Source of the DNA: Virgibacillus sp. AGTR
GTDB lineage: Bacteria; Bacillota; Bacilli; Bacillales; Amphibacillaceae
Assembly (NCBI RefSeq): GCF_016919725.2
Contig: NZ_JAJERH010000014.1
Location: 1-63,108 of the forward strand
DNA: 63,108 nt
Reading direction: 5' to 3'
Position numbers and translations under genes: made by a program
The notes under the pieces: generated by a model
Databases searched by the model: none
Told to the model about the DNA's origin: nothing
What the model saw: only the letters and a program-made list of their open reading frames with translations
In this document: positions 52,882-63,108 of the stretch, piece by piece
Position numbering within the stretch: position 1 is the first letter of the stretch
Layout: the number at the start of each line of letters is the position of its first letter

Positions 52882-53949
52882 TTAGCCAACATTCTTTTTC
52901 TTCATTTGTTTACTTCTAAGTTGTCCACAAGCGGCATCAATATCTGCACCATTCTCCCAACGAACACCACAATTGATTCCTTTATCCTTCAACGTTTCAA
53001 AAAAGGCTTGTATAGATGCTGATTCACTACGCTGATATTGGTTATGTTCATCAACCGAATTATAAGGTATTAAATTGACATATGCTAAGTGTCGATGATT
53101 CTCAAGCAGCTTCGCCAACTGAAGCGCCTCCTCCTGATGATCATTGACATCTTTTAACATAATATACTCATACGTAATTCTTCGATTCGTTTTCTCTAAA
53201 TAATAATCTACTGCCTTCATTAGCTTTTCAATAGGGAAGGCTTTGTTTATTTTCATGATTTGTGTACGTAACTCATTGTTAGGAGCATGGATAGAGATCG
53301 CTAGGTTAACTTGGATTCCTGTATCTGCAAACTCATATATTTTATGAGCTAAACCACTCGTTGATACAGTAATATGTCTAGCACCTATATTTAATCCTCT
53401 ATCGTCGTTTACTACATACAAAAAGTCCATTAAATTAGTAAAGTTATCAAATGGTTCGCCAATTCCCATGACAACAATATGACTAACCCGATCATCCTCA
53501 CCACGAGAATCTAAATCTTTTTGTACATTCATGATCTGTTCAACAATTTCACCACTAGATAGATCACGATTTTTCTTTAATAGCCCGCTAGCACAGAAAC
53601 TACAACCGATGTTACAGCCCACCTGCGTAGTTACACAAACAGACAATCCGTAGTTAAATCGCATTAAAACAGTTTCAATTAAATTACCGTCTGCTAAGCG
53701 AAATAAATATTTAATCGTACCATCTTTTGATTCTTGCTTAACCTCTTCTTCTAGTGTACCTAAGACAAAATTGTCCTCTAACAAAGCAATCGTCTGTTTA
53801 TTAACATTCTTCATGTCAGTGAATCGATGGACACGTTTTTTATAAAGCCAATTCCAGACCTGATCAACGCGGAAACGCTGTTGACCATGATCCATTAGCC
53901 AATCCGTTAATTGTTCATATGTTAGTCCATAAATGGATGGTTTACTCAT
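52882..53949 (-). CDS. rlmN: RlmN-type radical SAM rRNA/tRNA methyltransferase
   Basis: Radical SAM enzyme of 355 aa that methylates C2 of adenosine in 23S rRNA (and tRNA) in this family. The cluster motif CNIGCSFC follows VCVTTQVG, whose first Cys and the C-terminal Cys in DIDAACGQL are the residues used for methyl transfer. [10 protein letters not shown] and the N-terminal YKKRV region are family-typical. The stretch after the cluster ([20 protein letters not shown]) differs from B. subtilis YloN (CASTLGG...), and it is not next to prpC-prkC, so it may be a second RlmN-like copy or a Cfr-like relative. Confidence 0.85.
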   Translation of the reverse strand: MSKPSIYGLTYEQLTDWLMDHGQQRFRVDQVWNWLYKKRVHRFTDMKNVNKQTIALLEDNFVLGTLEEEVKQESKDGTIKYLFRLADGNLIETVLMRFNYGLSVCVTTQVGCNIGCSFCASGLLKKNRDLSSGEIVEQIMNVQKDLDSRGEDDRVSHIVVMGIGEPFDNFTNLMDFLYVVNDDRGLNIGARHITVSTSGLAHKIYEFADTGIQVNLAISIHAPNNELRTQIMKINKAFPIEKLMKAVDYYLEKTNRRITYEYIMLKDVNDHQEEALQLAKLLENHRHLAYVNLIPYNSVDEHNQYQRSESASIQAFFETLKDKGINCGVRWENGADIDAACGQLRSKQMKKKNVG

Positions 53950-54213
53950 GATTTACCCTCATTTCTAGATTATCTTATCCAAACAAACTGCAAAATTTGA
54001 TAATCTAATACCTAAAAATATTTCTCACCATACTATCTTACTGCAAGTAGTATTTTGTTGCAAACTCATTTCTCCGTACTTTTATGCAGATCACAAGTTA
54101 TTTGTCTAAAACTTACCTTTTTATGTACGAAGATCACATAATAGTGGTGTGTAGACACGAAAAAGCGCCACCGCTCCATACATTGTATGAAACAATAGCA
54201 CTCCATTTTCGAC

Positions 54214-55701
54214 TTATGGTAGCACAGTTTCTCCCATTAAATAACGATCACATTCCCTGGCTACGCCTCTTCCCTCATTTATCGCCCAAACAATTAGACT
54301 TTGTCCGCGTCGCATATCACCTGCAGCAAACACACCGTCTACATTTGTTTTATAGTCATCATAATCAGCGGCGACGGTCGATTTAGCCGTAGTTTCAATT
54401 TGCAATTGCTCAATAAGATCCTGTTCTGGTCCACGGAAACCAATCGCAATCAATACAAGATCTGCCGGCCAAATTTTTTCAGTACCAGGGATTTCATCCC
54501 GGACTTTGTTGCCAGCTTCATCATAACGAAGGCGAACGTTTACTGTGTGCACCTCTTTAACATATCCATTGTCATCCCCAACAAATTTTTTAGTCATCAC
54601 AGCATAAGCACGTGGATCTTTCCCATAAGTACTTGCTGCTTCTTTATGACCGTATTCTACTCGATGAATCATTGGATATTGCGGCCATGGATTTGTTTCC
54701 ATATCACGAACTAATCCTTTTTTATCGTAAATATCAAACTGAGTTAGACTCTTACAATTATGGCGAACAGATGTGGCTAGACAATCTGTTCCTGTATCTC
54801 CACCACCAATAACAATAACATCCTTACCCGTAGCAGATATATAATTGCCATCCTGTAAATCTGAATCTAGTAGGCTTTTCGTATTGGAATGGAGGAAATC
54901 CATTGCATGATGAACACCTTTTAATTGACTCCCCGCCACTTGAATATCACGATGCACTGTCGCACCACCACATAGTACAATCGCGTCAAATTCCTTTCTA
55001 AGTTCTTCAGTAGTAATATCTTTACCGACTTCTGTATTCGTTACAAAGGATATTCCTTCTTGCTGCAAAATTTCGACGCGTCTTATCACTACATCATAAG
55101 AAAGTTTCATCTCTGGAATGCCGTAAGTTAATAATCCTCCGACACGATCATCTCTTTCAAAAACTGTAACGAGATGACCTGCTTTATTCAACTGAGCTGC
55201 TGCGGCTAGCCCTGCTGGTCCAGAGCCAACGACAGCCACTTTTTTGCCAGTTCGCTTTTCTGGAGGCTTCGGGACTACCCAGCCTTCTTGAAAGCCTTTC
55301 TCAATAATTGAACGCTCTACGGTTCGAATAGCAACAGGCGGCTCATTAATACCGAGCACACAAGCTCCTTCACACGGAGCCGGACAGGCAATCCCCGTGA
55401 ACTCCGGGAAGTTATTTTGCTCATGCTCTCGATCTAATGCCTCTTTCCACTTCCCTTCATAGACAAGCTGATTCCATTCGGGAATAAGATGATACACTGG
55501 ACAACCAGAGGTTACACCATTAATTTCCATTCCTACATGACAAGTAGGTACACCACAATCCATACAGCGTGCCCCCTGTATTTGAACCTCTTTATCCGAC
55601 AATGGAGCTGTATAATCAAACCAATCCTTGGTACGGACCGCTGGGTCTCGCTCCCGCCGTACTTGTCTGTCATATTCCATAAACCCTGTCTGTTTCCCCA
55701 T
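54214..55701 (-). CDS. gltD: Glutamate synthase small subunit
   Basis: Protein of 495 aa (called GltB in B. subtilis). It passes electrons from NADPH through FAD and iron-sulfur clusters to the large subunit. The N-terminal cluster domain has [10 protein letters not shown] and [12 protein letters not shown]; the FAD loop is [17 protein letters not shown]; the NADPH loop is [13 protein letters not shown]; the second FAD motif is [23 protein letters not shown] 55701 with GGAGG 6 nt upstream is preferred over TTG 55704. It lies 62 bp after gltB, forming the gltBD operon. Confidence 0.94.
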   Translation of the reverse strand: MGKQTGFMEYDRQVRRERDPAVRTKDWFDYTAPLSDKEVQIQGARCMDCGVPTCHVGMEINGVTSGCPVYHLIPEWNQLVYEGKWKEALDREHEQNNFPEFTGIACPAPCEGACVLGINEPPVAIRTVERSIIEKGFQEGWVVPKPPEKRTGKKVAVVGSGPAGLAAAAQLNKAGHLVTVFERDDRVGGLLTYGIPEMKLSYDVVIRRVEILQQEGISFVTNTEVGKDITTEELRKEFDAIVLCGGATVHRDIQVAGSQLKGVHHAMDFLHSNTKSLLDSDLQDGNYISATGKDVIVIGGGDTGTDCLATSVRHNCKSLTQFDIYDKKGLVRDMETNPWPQYPMIHRVEYGHKEAASTYGKDPRAYAVMTKKFVGDDNGYVKEVHTVNVRLRYDEAGNKVRDEIPGTEKIWPADLVLIAIGFRGPEQDLIEQLQIETTAKSTVAADYDDYKTNVDGVFAAGDMRRGQSLIVWAINEGRGVARECDRYLMGETVLP

Positions 55702-55763
55702 CAAAGGCCTCCTTTTCCAACAAGCAAACGCATATCTATCCCTTTCTTAATTGGCAAACATGG

Positions 55764-58700
55764 CTATTGTAATGCTCCTACCTCTTTCTTTTCTTCTTTT
55801 GCAGGCTGCTTACTCTCCTCAAAGGCAAGCATCTCTGCATCGAATTTGCTCATTCCTTCTGCTCTTAACGTTGCAATTCGGTCATTTATTTTCACAAATG
55901 CTTTTGGAATAATTTTCACAAACTGTTCTACATATTTGTCCCAATAGGATAAAATTCGCTCCGCATGTGTACTATTTGTTTCATTTACATGTTGTTGAAT
56001 AATTCGATAAAGTCGCTGAATTTCTTCTTGATCTGCTACTGTTTCTATATGCACAAGCTCGTCATTCACCTTCGAACAGAATGAATCGTCTTCATCGAAT
56101 ATATATGCTACGCCACCAGACATACCTGCAGCAAAATTTCTTCCCGTACTTCCTAATACTACGACTGTACCACCTGTCATATACTCGCAACCATGATCTC
56201 CTACACCTTCAACAACGATGGTTGCTCCACTATTTCTTACTGCAAACCGTTCTCCTGCGAGTCCGCGTATATATGCTTCTCCTCGTGAAGCGCCATAAAA
56301 GGCTACATTACCGATTATTGTGTTTTTCTCAGGTGGGAAGGTAACAATAGGGTCTGGATGGACGATAATTTTCCCTCCAGATAGACCCTTTCCTACAAAA
56401 TCATTGGCATCACCGATAAGTCGTAATGTCATACCTGGTGGAATGAATGCTCCAAAGCTTTGCCCAGCAGATCCGTTAAAATTCAATTTAATCGTATCTT
56501 CAGGTAACCCAGCTTCCCCATAGCGATTGGTTATTTCACTGCCTAATAGCGTACCAGTTACCCGATTTATATTACGTATTGCTGTTGTAAACTCAACTGC
56601 CTTTTTCTGTTCAATTGCCTGTTTACAATTCGGAATTAGTTCTTGATAATCAAGTGTCTTTTCAATTCCATGATCTTGTTTGATTGTCGCATATCTTCCT
56701 ACTTTTGCAGGTACATCTGGTTGATAAAGCAACTCTGTCAGATCTATACCTTTTACCTTCCAATGATCAATGGCTTGATTAAATTCAAGCACATCCGTAC
56801 GACCAATCATTTCATTGATGGTTCGAAAGCCAAGTTCTGCCATTAATTCACGTGCTTCCTGTGCAATAAATTTCATAAAATGGACTACATGTTCCGGGTC
56901 TCCCATAAATTTCTTACGTAGTTCCGGATTCTGTGTTGCTATCCCAACTGGGCATGTATCCAAATGACAAACACGCATCATTACGCATCCCAATACGACT
57001 AGTGGGGCTGTAGAGAAGCCGTATTCCTCGGCACCCAGCAGACTTGCTACTACTACATCACGCCCTGTCATCATTTTACCGTCTGTCTCCACAACAATTC
57101 GATCTCTAAGTCCATTTAATAAAAGCGTTTGATGTGTTTCAGCCAATCCAATCTCCCAAGGTAGCCCTGTATGCTTCAAGCTTGTACGTGGTGCTGCTCC
57201 AGTTCCACCATCATAACCACTAATTAAAACTAGATCTGCTCTACCTTTTGCGACACCTGCTGCAATGGTACCAACGCCAACTGCTGATACAAGCTTGACA
57301 CTAATTCTTGCATTTGGATTCGTATTTTTTAAGTTATGAATTAACTCAGCCAAATCTTCAATGGAGTAAATATCATGATGTGGTGGTGGAGAAATGAGCT
57401 CAACTCCTGGAGTAGATCCGCGTACCTCAGCAACCCATGGATATACTTTTTTTCCAGGTAAGTGTCCACCTTCACCAGGCTTAGCACCTTGGGCAATCTT
57501 TATTTGGATCTCATCAGCATTCACTAGATAATTGCTGTTTACTCCAAACCTCCCTGAAGCAACCTGTTTAATGGCACTCCTTCTTAGATCACCATTCTCA
57601 TCACGAGTAAATCGGTCTGTTGATTCACCGCCCTCACCACTATTACTACGCCCACCGATGTGATTCATGGCAATCGCTAAAGACTCATGAGCTTCCTTAC
57701 TGATCGAGCCAAAGGACATAGCACCAGTTTTAAAACGAGCACAAATAGATTCTATAGATTCTACTTCGTCGAGTGGCACTGGTTTACGTTTTTTAAAGGA
57801 CAGTAAGCCCCTTAAAGATTGAAGATTCTCCTTTTCATCTGTCAAAAGCTTTGAGTATTCCTTAAATAACTCATAATTACCTGTTCGACAGGCATGCTGT
57901 AAAATATGAATAGTTTTAGGATTATATTGATGGTCCTCCCCATCTTTACGATATTGGTATTCATCGCCAGCTTCTAAGGTATAGCTGCCACCACGATTTT
58001 CTGAAAAAGCCTTTTGGTGACGCATACGTGTTTCTTCCTCAATTAGGCCAAGATCAATACCACCCAATCTTGAAGCAGTACCAGTAAAATACTTTTCTAT
58101 AACATCTTTTCTTATACCAATTGCTTCAAAAATTTGTGCTCCTCGATAACTCTGGATTGTCGAGATTCCCATTTTCGAGAGTATCTTTATAATTCCATCT
58201 GTCACTGATTGAATATAATTCCGCTTCGCCTGTTTTGCTGTATACTGTTCTAATTCTTGTTTCTCAGCAAGATCTTCTATGGAGTGAAAAGCAAGATACG
58301 GATTTATCCCTTCTGCGCCATAGCCGATTAAGCTTGCAAAATGATGAACCTCTCTTGGTTCTCCCGATTCGATTAATAGACTCACTTTAGTACGTAGCCC
58401 CTGACGAATTAAATGGTGGTGTAAACCAGATACAGCTAGTAATGCAGGAATAGCTGCTTTATCTTTGCCGATTCCTCGGTCAGATAAAATGAGGATTACA
58501 GCACCTTCATTAATGGCTTTATCTGCCTTTACAAAGAGTTCGTTCAGTGCTTTTTCCAATGCATTCTCCTGATCATTTACATCAAAATGCATAAACAAGG
58601 TTACTGCTTGAAAACCGGCTAATTGTTGAATACGTAATTTTTCTAATTCGCCATTTGTAAGGATTGGTGTTTTCAAACGAATGTGTCGGCAGCTTTCTGC

Positions 58701-60371
58701 AGTGGGGTGTACTAGATTCCCCTCTGCTCCAATAGTCGTCTCGACCATTGTGATAATCTTTTCTCTAATGGCATCAATTGGAGGATTTGTTACTTGAGCA
58801 AACAATTGCTTAAAGTAGTTGTATAGCAGCTGTGGCTTCTTAGACAGTACAGCTAAAGGTGAATCGTATCCCATGGAACCAATCGGGTCTTTTCCGTCCG
58901 TAACTAATGGTTTAATGATTTTATTCAATTCTTCCCGGGTGTATCCAAATGCATGCTGCTGTTTAATTAATTTTTCCTCTCCAAATACCGGCTGTCTATA
59001 CATTACATCTGGAATATCATCTATATCTATTTTATTATTCAACCATTCCTTATACGGTTGTTCTGATGCAATTTGCATTTTAATGTCTTCATCTGGAACA
59101 ATGACACCTTTCTCCAAATCAACTAAAAGCATTCTTCCAGGCTCTAATCTACGTTTATACAATATGTCATCAGCAAATATATCCAGGGCACCAACCTCTG
59201 ATCCAAGAACGATCATTCCACTCTTCGTAACATAATAGCGTGCGGGCCGCAATCCGTTACGGTCCAAACATGCGCCTATTTGCGTTCCGTCAGAAAAGAC
59301 AAGTGCCGCAGGCCCATCCCAAGGCTCCATCAGTGTACTATGATATTCATAGAAATCTCGTTTTTCTTCTTTTATTCCATTATCATTTGCCCAAGGCTCT
59401 GGAACCATCATCATTGCTGTATGCGCTAGAGAACGTCCAGATAAATGCAGGAATTCAAATGTATTATCAAATATAGATGAATCGCTTCCCTCATAGTCAA
59501 TTACTGGCAATATCTTTTCCATGTCCTCTTCTGTAAAATATTCCGATGAACACATTTGCTCCCTTGCACGCATCCAATTCACATTGCCCCTTAGTGTATT
59601 AAATTCACCGTTATGAATGGTGTATCGATTTGGATGCGATCGTTTCCAACTTGGAAAGGTATTAGTACTAAAGCGAGAGTGAACTAATGCGAGTGCTGAT
59701 TTAAAATCAGGATGGTTTAAGTCGATATAAAAGGCATCTAACTGTTCAGGGACGAGCATCCCTTTGTAGACGATGGTACTTGAGGACAAGCTACTAATAT
59801 AAATATCCTCGAATTCTGGGGATTTTGCAGCTTCTTGTTCGATTCGCTTCCGAATGACAAATAACTTTCGTTCGAACGCTTTTTTATCTTTCACATCTTC
59901 CGGTTTCTTTATAAAGATTTGACGAATGGAAGGCATACTTTTTGCTGCTACTTTCCCAATAAATGATTCGTTAATAGGGACTGGTCTCCAGCCAAGAAAT
60001 GTTTGTCCTTCTTCTCGAATAATTCGTTCAAACATCCTTTTACTTTCCATACGGAGATTATGATTTCTCGGAAGAAATACCATCCCCACACCGTAGTCCC
60101 CTTTTGCTGGAAGTTGAATTCCTTCCTTTGCACATTGCTTCTGAAAAAAACGATTCGGAATCTGTGTTAAGATTCCGGCACCATCCCCTGTACTGGTATC
60201 TGCCGATTGACCACCACGATGCTCCAGGTTACAGAGAATATTAATGGCATTTTGCACAATATTATGCGTCTTCCTACCGTTTATGTTTGCAATCATCCCT
60301 ATCCCACATGCTTCATGTTCAAAATCAGGACGATACAATCCCTGTGATTCAGGGAATCCATTTCGCGACAT
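55764..60371 (-). CDS. gltB: Glutamate synthase large subunit
   Basis: Protein of 1535 aa (GltA in B. subtilis) making two glutamates from glutamine and 2-oxoglutarate. The N-terminal glutaminase has its catalytic Cys22 after a short propeptide ([14 protein letters not shown]). A central domain, the FMN/synthase domain ([40 protein letters not shown]) and the 3Fe-4S cysteines in [19 protein letters not shown] follow, ending in the GXGXG beta-helix. ATG 60371 with AAAGGGG 8 nt upstream is chosen over GTG 60404, which has no ribosome site. No gltC regulator is adjacent, unlike B. subtilis. Confidence 0.94.
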   Translation of the reverse strand: MSRNGFPESQGLYRPDFEHEACGIGMIANINGRKTHNIVQNAINILCNLEHRGGQSADTSTGDGAGILTQIPNRFFQKQCAKEGIQLPAKGDYGVGMVFLPRNHNLRMESKRMFERIIREEGQTFLGWRPVPINESFIGKVAAKSMPSIRQIFIKKPEDVKDKKAFERKLFVIRKRIEQEAAKSPEFEDIYISSLSSSTIVYKGMLVPEQLDAFYIDLNHPDFKSALALVHSRFSTNTFPSWKRSHPNRYTIHNGEFNTLRGNVNWMRAREQMCSSEYFTEEDMEKILPVIDYEGSDSSIFDNTFEFLHLSGRSLAHTAMMMVPEPWANDNGIKEEKRDFYEYHSTLMEPWDGPAALVFSDGTQIGACLDRNGLRPARYYVTKSGMIVLGSEVGALDIFADDILYKRRLEPGRMLLVDLEKGVIVPDEDIKMQIASEQPYKEWLNNKIDIDDIPDVMYRQPVFGEEKLIKQQHAFGYTREELNKIIKPLVTDGKDPIGSMGYDSPLAVLSKKPQLLYNYFKQLFAQVTNPPIDAIREKIITMVETTIGAEGNLVHPTAESCRHIRLKTPILTNGELEKLRIQQLAGFQAVTLFMHFDVNDQENALEKALNELFVKADKAINEGAVILILSDRGIGKDKAAIPALLAVSGLHHHLIRQGLRTKVSLLIESGEPREVHHFASLIGYGAEGINPYLAFHSIEDLAEKQELEQYTAKQAKRNYIQSVTDGIIKILSKMGISTIQSYRGAQIFEAIGIRKDVIEKYFTGTASRLGGIDLGLIEEETRMRHQKAFSENRGGSYTLEAGDEYQYRKDGEDHQYNPKTIHILQHACRTGNYELFKEYSKLLTDEKENLQSLRGLLSFKKRKPVPLDEVESIESICARFKTGAMSFGSISKEAHESLAIAMNHIGGRSNSGEGGESTDRFTRDENGDLRRSAIKQVASGRFGVNSNYLVNADEIQIKIAQGAKPGEGGHLPGKKVYPWVAEVRGSTPGVELISPPPHHDIYSIEDLAELIHNLKNTNPNARISVKLVSAVGVGTIAAGVAKGRADLVLISGYDGGTGAAPRTSLKHTGLPWEIGLAETHQTLLLNGLRDRIVVETDGKMMTGRDVVVASLLGAEEYGFSTAPLVVLGCVMMRVCHLDTCPVGIATQNPELRKKFMGDPEHVVHFMKFIAQEARELMAELGFRTINEMIGRTDVLEFNQAIDHWKVKGIDLTELLYQPDVPAKVGRYATIKQDHGIEKTLDYQELIPNCKQAIEQKKAVEFTTAIRNINRVTGTLLGSEITNRYGEAGLPEDTIKLNFNGSAGQSFGAFIPPGMTLRLIGDANDFVGKGLSGGKIIVHPDPIVTFPPEKNTIIGNVAFYGASRGEAYIRGLAGERFAVRNSGATIVVEGVGDHGCEYMTGGTVVVLGSTGRNFAAGMSGGVAYIFDEDDSFCSKVNDELVHIETVADQEEIQRLYRIIQQHVNETNSTHAERILSYWDKYVEQFVKIIPKAFVKINDRIATLRAEGMSKFDAEMLAFEESKQPAKEEKKEVGALQ

Positions 60372-60641
60372 CCCAACATCCCCTTTCTTAACATCAAAAT
60401 TCACATGATCTATATTTTAATTTCATTGATTTCAGAAGCTTTAAAACCACCTATCACATAATTTTCGCACTGTTCCATCCATTCGGAAAAAAGTATAGTA
60501 GGATTATCATATCATAATTTTTATTTTACCTCAAAATTCAGATAAGTTATTTTAATACAATATTATTAAATTTTAATAAATGAAAACGCTGTCTTTTTCG
60601 TGTTTCTATTTTCTTTATTCATCTAAACTGCATGATTGACA
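60372..60641. other. Upstream region of gltB
   Basis: Very AT-rich and gene-free. TTGACA at 60636-60641 on the plus strand is a good -35 but no clear -10 follows. No GltC-type inverted repeat was recognised. Confidence 0.3.
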
Positions 60642-60758
60642 AGGGGTATAGACAGGTTGAGGATTACTTCACAAAAATTTCAATTTTTATTAAAAATTTT
60701 CTTTGAATTTTTCTTAAACCATGGTTAAATGATCAATTCTTTCGTGGTCTAGACCAGT
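60642..60758 (+). promoter_or_regulatory. Two dre-like (NagR/DasR-type) operator sites
   Basis: CGTGGTCTAGACCAGT (60743-60758) contains the perfect 12-bp palindrome TGGTCTAGACCA and differs at two positions from the palindromic dre AGTGGTCTAGACCACT known for NagR/DasR. AGGGGTATAGACAGGT (60642-60657) is a weaker match, directly after a TTGACA. Both lie between gltB and the monooxygenase gene. Confidence 0.45.
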
Positions 60759-60896
60759 TGAATTATATACAATTGATTTATCCGCTTTAACAGCTATCAA
60801 CGAGCTATCTGTTTTCTACCGAAGCTAATCGTTGGACGGTTTATAAAAAAATCCGTATCATTTCTTATTAAGAAATAAGCGAAGAGGTGAAAAATA

Positions 60897-61907
60897 ATGA
60901 CTCATACGAAGACATTTCAGCATATACCATTATCTGTCTTAGACTTAGCTCCTGTTAATGAAGGCAGCACACCAAGCGATTCTTTTAAAAATAGTGTAGC
61001 TTTAGCACAGGATGTAGAGAAATTTGGCTTTAACCGTTACTGGCTAGCTGAACATCATAACATGCCTGGAATAGCTAGCTCTGCAACCTCCGTAATTATC
61101 GGACATATTGCCGAAAAAACAAATCACATTCGTGTAGGAGCAGGTGGTGTTATGCTGCCAAATCATGCAACACTTGTCATTGCCGAGCAATTTGGAACGC
61201 TTGAGTCACTCTATCCAGGACGCATTGATTTAGGGCTTGGCCGTGCACCAGGGAGTGACCAAGCGACAGCATATGCGCTAAGGCGGACACTAAATATGAG
61301 TGTGGAAGATTTCCCTATGCAAGTAAATGAATTACAAGATTACTTCGCTAAAGATCCGGTTTCTCGTGTAAAAGCTGTTCCTGGTCAAGGGTTAAACATC
61401 CCTATTTGGTTACTCGGTTCTAGCGATTTTAGTGCTAGATTAGCAGCTCAAAAAGGGTTGCCATTTTCCTTTGCTAGTCATTTTGCACCTGCATATACAA
61501 TTCCTGCATTAAACTTATATCGAGAACAGTTCCAGCCATCCGAATATATGGATAAGCCATATGCCATGGTTGGTGTTAATGTAATTGCTGCAGATTCTGA
61601 TGAGAAGGCGAGCTATTTAGCGACTTCCTTGCAGCAGCAATTCTTAAATATACGTCGTGGAAAACCAACAAAGCTAAAGCCACCGATTGAAAATATCGAG
61701 GCCCATTTCTCTATTAACGAGCTTGAAGCTATCAAACAAACGCTAGACCCTCGTACAACGATAATTGGCAGCAAAGAAACGGTTAAACAGGGGTTGAAAA
61801 ATTTCTTAGAGGAAACACAGGCGGATGAAATGATTATAAGCTCTCAAATCTATCATCAAGCAGATCGGCAGCAGTCGTTCGAAATTATTTCTGAGTTAAT
61901 GGATTAA
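60897..61907 (+). CDS. LLM-class flavin-dependent oxidoreductase
   Basis: Bacterial luciferase-like monooxygenase of 336 aa. The N-terminus [20 protein letters not shown] is typical of the subgroup with B. subtilis YceB and YwcH. Further marks are [40 protein letters not shown] and [16 protein letters not shown]. It would use reduced flavin to oxidise an unknown substrate. AGAGGTG lies 9 nt before the ATG. Single gene, with dre-like sites 140-250 bp upstream. Confidence 0.88.
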   Translation: MTHTKTFQHIPLSVLDLAPVNEGSTPSDSFKNSVALAQDVEKFGFNRYWLAEHHNMPGIASSATSVIIGHIAEKTNHIRVGAGGVMLPNHATLVIAEQFGTLESLYPGRIDLGLGRAPGSDQATAYALRRTLNMSVEDFPMQVNELQDYFAKDPVSRVKAVPGQGLNIPIWLLGSSDFSARLAAQKGLPFSFASHFAPAYTIPALNLYREQFQPSEYMDKPYAMVGVNVIAADSDEKASYLATSLQQQFLNIRRGKPTKLKPPIENIEAHFSINELEAIKQTLDPRTTIIGSKETVKQGLKNFLEETQADEMIISSQIYHQADRQQSFEIISELMD

Positions 61908-61970
61908 CAAGCTATCATTAATGTTTACTTAAAACAGGTTCTATCACGCTCCATTAACATACTTCCCTTT

Positions 61971-62009
61971 CCTGCGGGATCTTCAGCCCGTACACTGTTC
62001 CCGCAGGAT
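61971..62009 (+). terminator. GC-rich hairpin after the monooxygenase gene
   Basis: CCTGCGGGA (61971-61979) pairs with TCCCGCAGG about 20 nt later, with an outer CTTCC/GGAAG pairing. No T-run follows, so it may be a relic of the GC-rich intergenic repeat type rather than a true terminator. Confidence 0.45.
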
Positions 62010-62035
62010 AAGGAAGGCATCAGCAGCGAGTGGAA

Positions 62036-62095
62036 CCATCCGTGAGGGATAAATAAGCCCCCCACGGATGGAAGGTTCACTTTATCATATGGCTT
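62036..62095 (-). repeat. Repeat A fragment, opposite orientation
   Basis: CCATCCGTGAGGGATAAATA then AGCCCCCCACGGATGGAAGG and TTCACTTTATCAT is the inverted left end of repeat A, closest to copy 1 at 7343. The hairpin CCATCCGTG/CACGGATGG is intact. Confidence 0.65.
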
Positions 62096-62130
62096 TTGGG
62101 TTAACGATTTTAGGTTCGTCCCCGACCTTT

Positions 62131-62919
62131 TTATCCTTTATTTTTTTCTAACAACTTCTTAATCTCTTTTAATTCCTTCTGAACCTCAGCTAGTTTCATA
62201 TCCGTTGGTGATGGAGAATCTTCTCTACTAGCTTCTTCTACATTATTGACAACAACCCCAACAAATAAATTAACAATTACAAATGCACCAATAAGAATGA
62301 ATGTGACGAAGTACCACCAGGATGAAGGATCTTCAGCTAAGATTGGGCGCATTACACCACTTGCCCATGACTCCAATGTGATGACCTGAAAAAGCGTCAA
62401 TAAAGACTGGTGTAGTGTACCGAAGTATTCAGGAGCGATTAGTTGAAACATCATCGTACCAATAACACCGTATACATAGAAGAAAATACCTAACAGCAGT
62501 AGGATCGTTCCCATTGAAGGAATAGTGAGAAGTAATGCATTAACCATCTTTCGTAATGAAGGTATAATAGAAATGGCCCTTAACACACGAAGCACACGCA
62601 TTATTCTTAATACCGTTACATAATAGGAGCCAACCAATACATGTCCACTAAGTACAATTACAAAATCAAATACACTCCAAGGATCTTTAAAGAATGCCTT
62701 AAGAGAACGACTGCCAATTAGTCTAATTACAATTTCCAATGTAAATATCCAAAGTAATATTCGATCGGCAAGATATATCCAACCTGCATACTTTTCTGCA
62801 ACAAAACTATATGTCTCAAAACCGACTAAAATGGCGTTCAAAACAATTAATACTATAATTGTATTCATAAAAGCAGGATGTTCTGCTAGCGTTGCACACT
62901 TTTTACGAATTGTGCTCAT
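62131..62919 (-). CDS. NaChBac-type voltage-gated sodium channel
   Basis: Single-domain six-helix channel of 262 aa that assembles as a tetramer. S1-S4 lie in residues 18-120, with S4 gating arginines at 105, 108, 111 and 114 (LRIMRVLRVLRAI). The pore loop FQVITLESWASGV has the selectivity filter TLESWAS (181-187), identical to NaChBac of Bacillus halodurans. S6 is WWYFVTFILIGAFVIVNLFV, and a C-terminal coiled coil (241-260, KLAEVQKELKEIKKLLEK) follows. AAGGAGG lies 13 nt before the ATG. In alkaliphiles the channel supports sodium cycling, motility and pH homeostasis. Confidence 0.95.
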   Translation of the reverse strand: MSTIRKKCATLAEHPAFMNTIIVLIVLNAILVGFETYSFVAEKYAGWIYLADRILLWIFTLEIVIRLIGSRSLKAFFKDPWSVFDFVIVLSGHVLVGSYYVTVLRIMRVLRVLRAISIIPSLRKMVNALLLTIPSMGTILLLLGIFFYVYGVIGTMMFQLIAPEYFGTLHQSLLTLFQVITLESWASGVMRPILAEDPSSWWYFVTFILIGAFVIVNLFVGVVVNNVEEASREDSPSPTDMKLAEVQKELKEIKKLLEKNKG

Positions 62920-63108
62920 GATATAATACTTGCCTCCTTCTCTTTAGTAATTTTACTGATTTCCCTATCGTTTGTCACCTACATATTACTTTTCTACTGT
63001 TAATTTTCCGTGAACAACCAAACTCGTAAATAGAAAGCGACAGTGAATTTATGTCTATACCCCCTACCATCGCATACGTTATTGAATTATAAAGCTCTCA
63101 ACGGTTAA

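Noticed and set aside
54301-54714. 137-codon plus-strand frame
   Set aside because: Antisense to gltD, with low-complexity shadow composition.
1-63108. CRISPR arrays, tRNA and rRNA genes
   Set aside because: No regularly spaced identical repeats with unique spacers and no cloverleaf or rRNA sequence were seen; the dispersed repeats are irregular and lie between genes.

Overview
The window is AT-rich chromosomal DNA of a low-GC Gram-positive rod of the family Bacillaceae. GGAGG-type ribosome sites, frequent TTG/GTG starts, sigma-A promoters and proteins matching Bacillus families in length and order (GntK 513 aa, AsnB 632 codons, class I RNR, GltB/GltD, BceAB, RlmN, PepF) support this. A NaChBac-type sodium channel and a BCCT carrier fit a halotolerant or alkaliphilic relative such as Oceanobacillus or Virgibacillus. 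The genus is inference. No rRNA, tRNA, CRISPR array or intact insertion sequence was seen.

Layout: 1-4081 is an oligopeptide permease operon on the minus strand (oppA, intercistronic terminator, oppB, oppC, start of oppD). 4261-13296 holds a small membrane protein, a serine hydrolase, an unusual winged-helix regulator, PepF, a broken XRE-cupin regulator and a SWIM-SNF2 helicase. 13388-17363 holds a BceAB-type peptide-resistance ABC pair behind a BceR-like box, with no two-component system beside it, and an MFS exporter. 17641-22203 holds gluconokinase, an IS110-type relic, TauE/SafE, Cu/Zn SOD and DoxX. 22368-26658 is a five-gene YtrA-type operon with two different ABC ATPases. 26715-31955 is a decayed accessory stretch: a 570-bp repeat, three broken genes, an FMN reductase and a cell-wall amidase. 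31932-33536 is a MerR-methyltransferase fusion plus GNAT acetyltransferase operon with a MerR-type promoter. 33715-39770 holds an unknown protein, the second 570-bp repeat and a nrdE/flavodoxin/nrdF operon behind paired NrdR boxes. 40256-46107 holds a BCCT carrier, a DUF421 protein, an asparagine synthetase gene with a nonsense codon and an ECF sigma/anti-sigma pair. 46564-49720 is an FdhF/YdeP-type molybdoenzyme plus FdhD. 49759-51684 is a ParM/ParR-like partition cassette with centromere-like 17-bp repeats, followed by remains of a second peptide permease. 52435-62919 holds a DCC protein, an RlmN-type enzyme, glutamate synthase, a luciferase-like monooxygenase and the sodium channel.

Two repeat families run through the window. 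One is a 150-185 bp element made of two hairpins, usually lying directly 3' of genes and twice containing the stop codon. The other is a 570-bp unit present twice and nearly identical. Several genes carry single nonsense or frameshift lesions (XRE regulator, P-loop kinase, NIPSNAP-Nudix protein, asnB, a small membrane protein), so the accessory parts appear to be decaying. The most novel-looking systems are the chromosomal ParM/ParR cassette with its candidate centromere and the MerR-methyltransferase/GNAT module.
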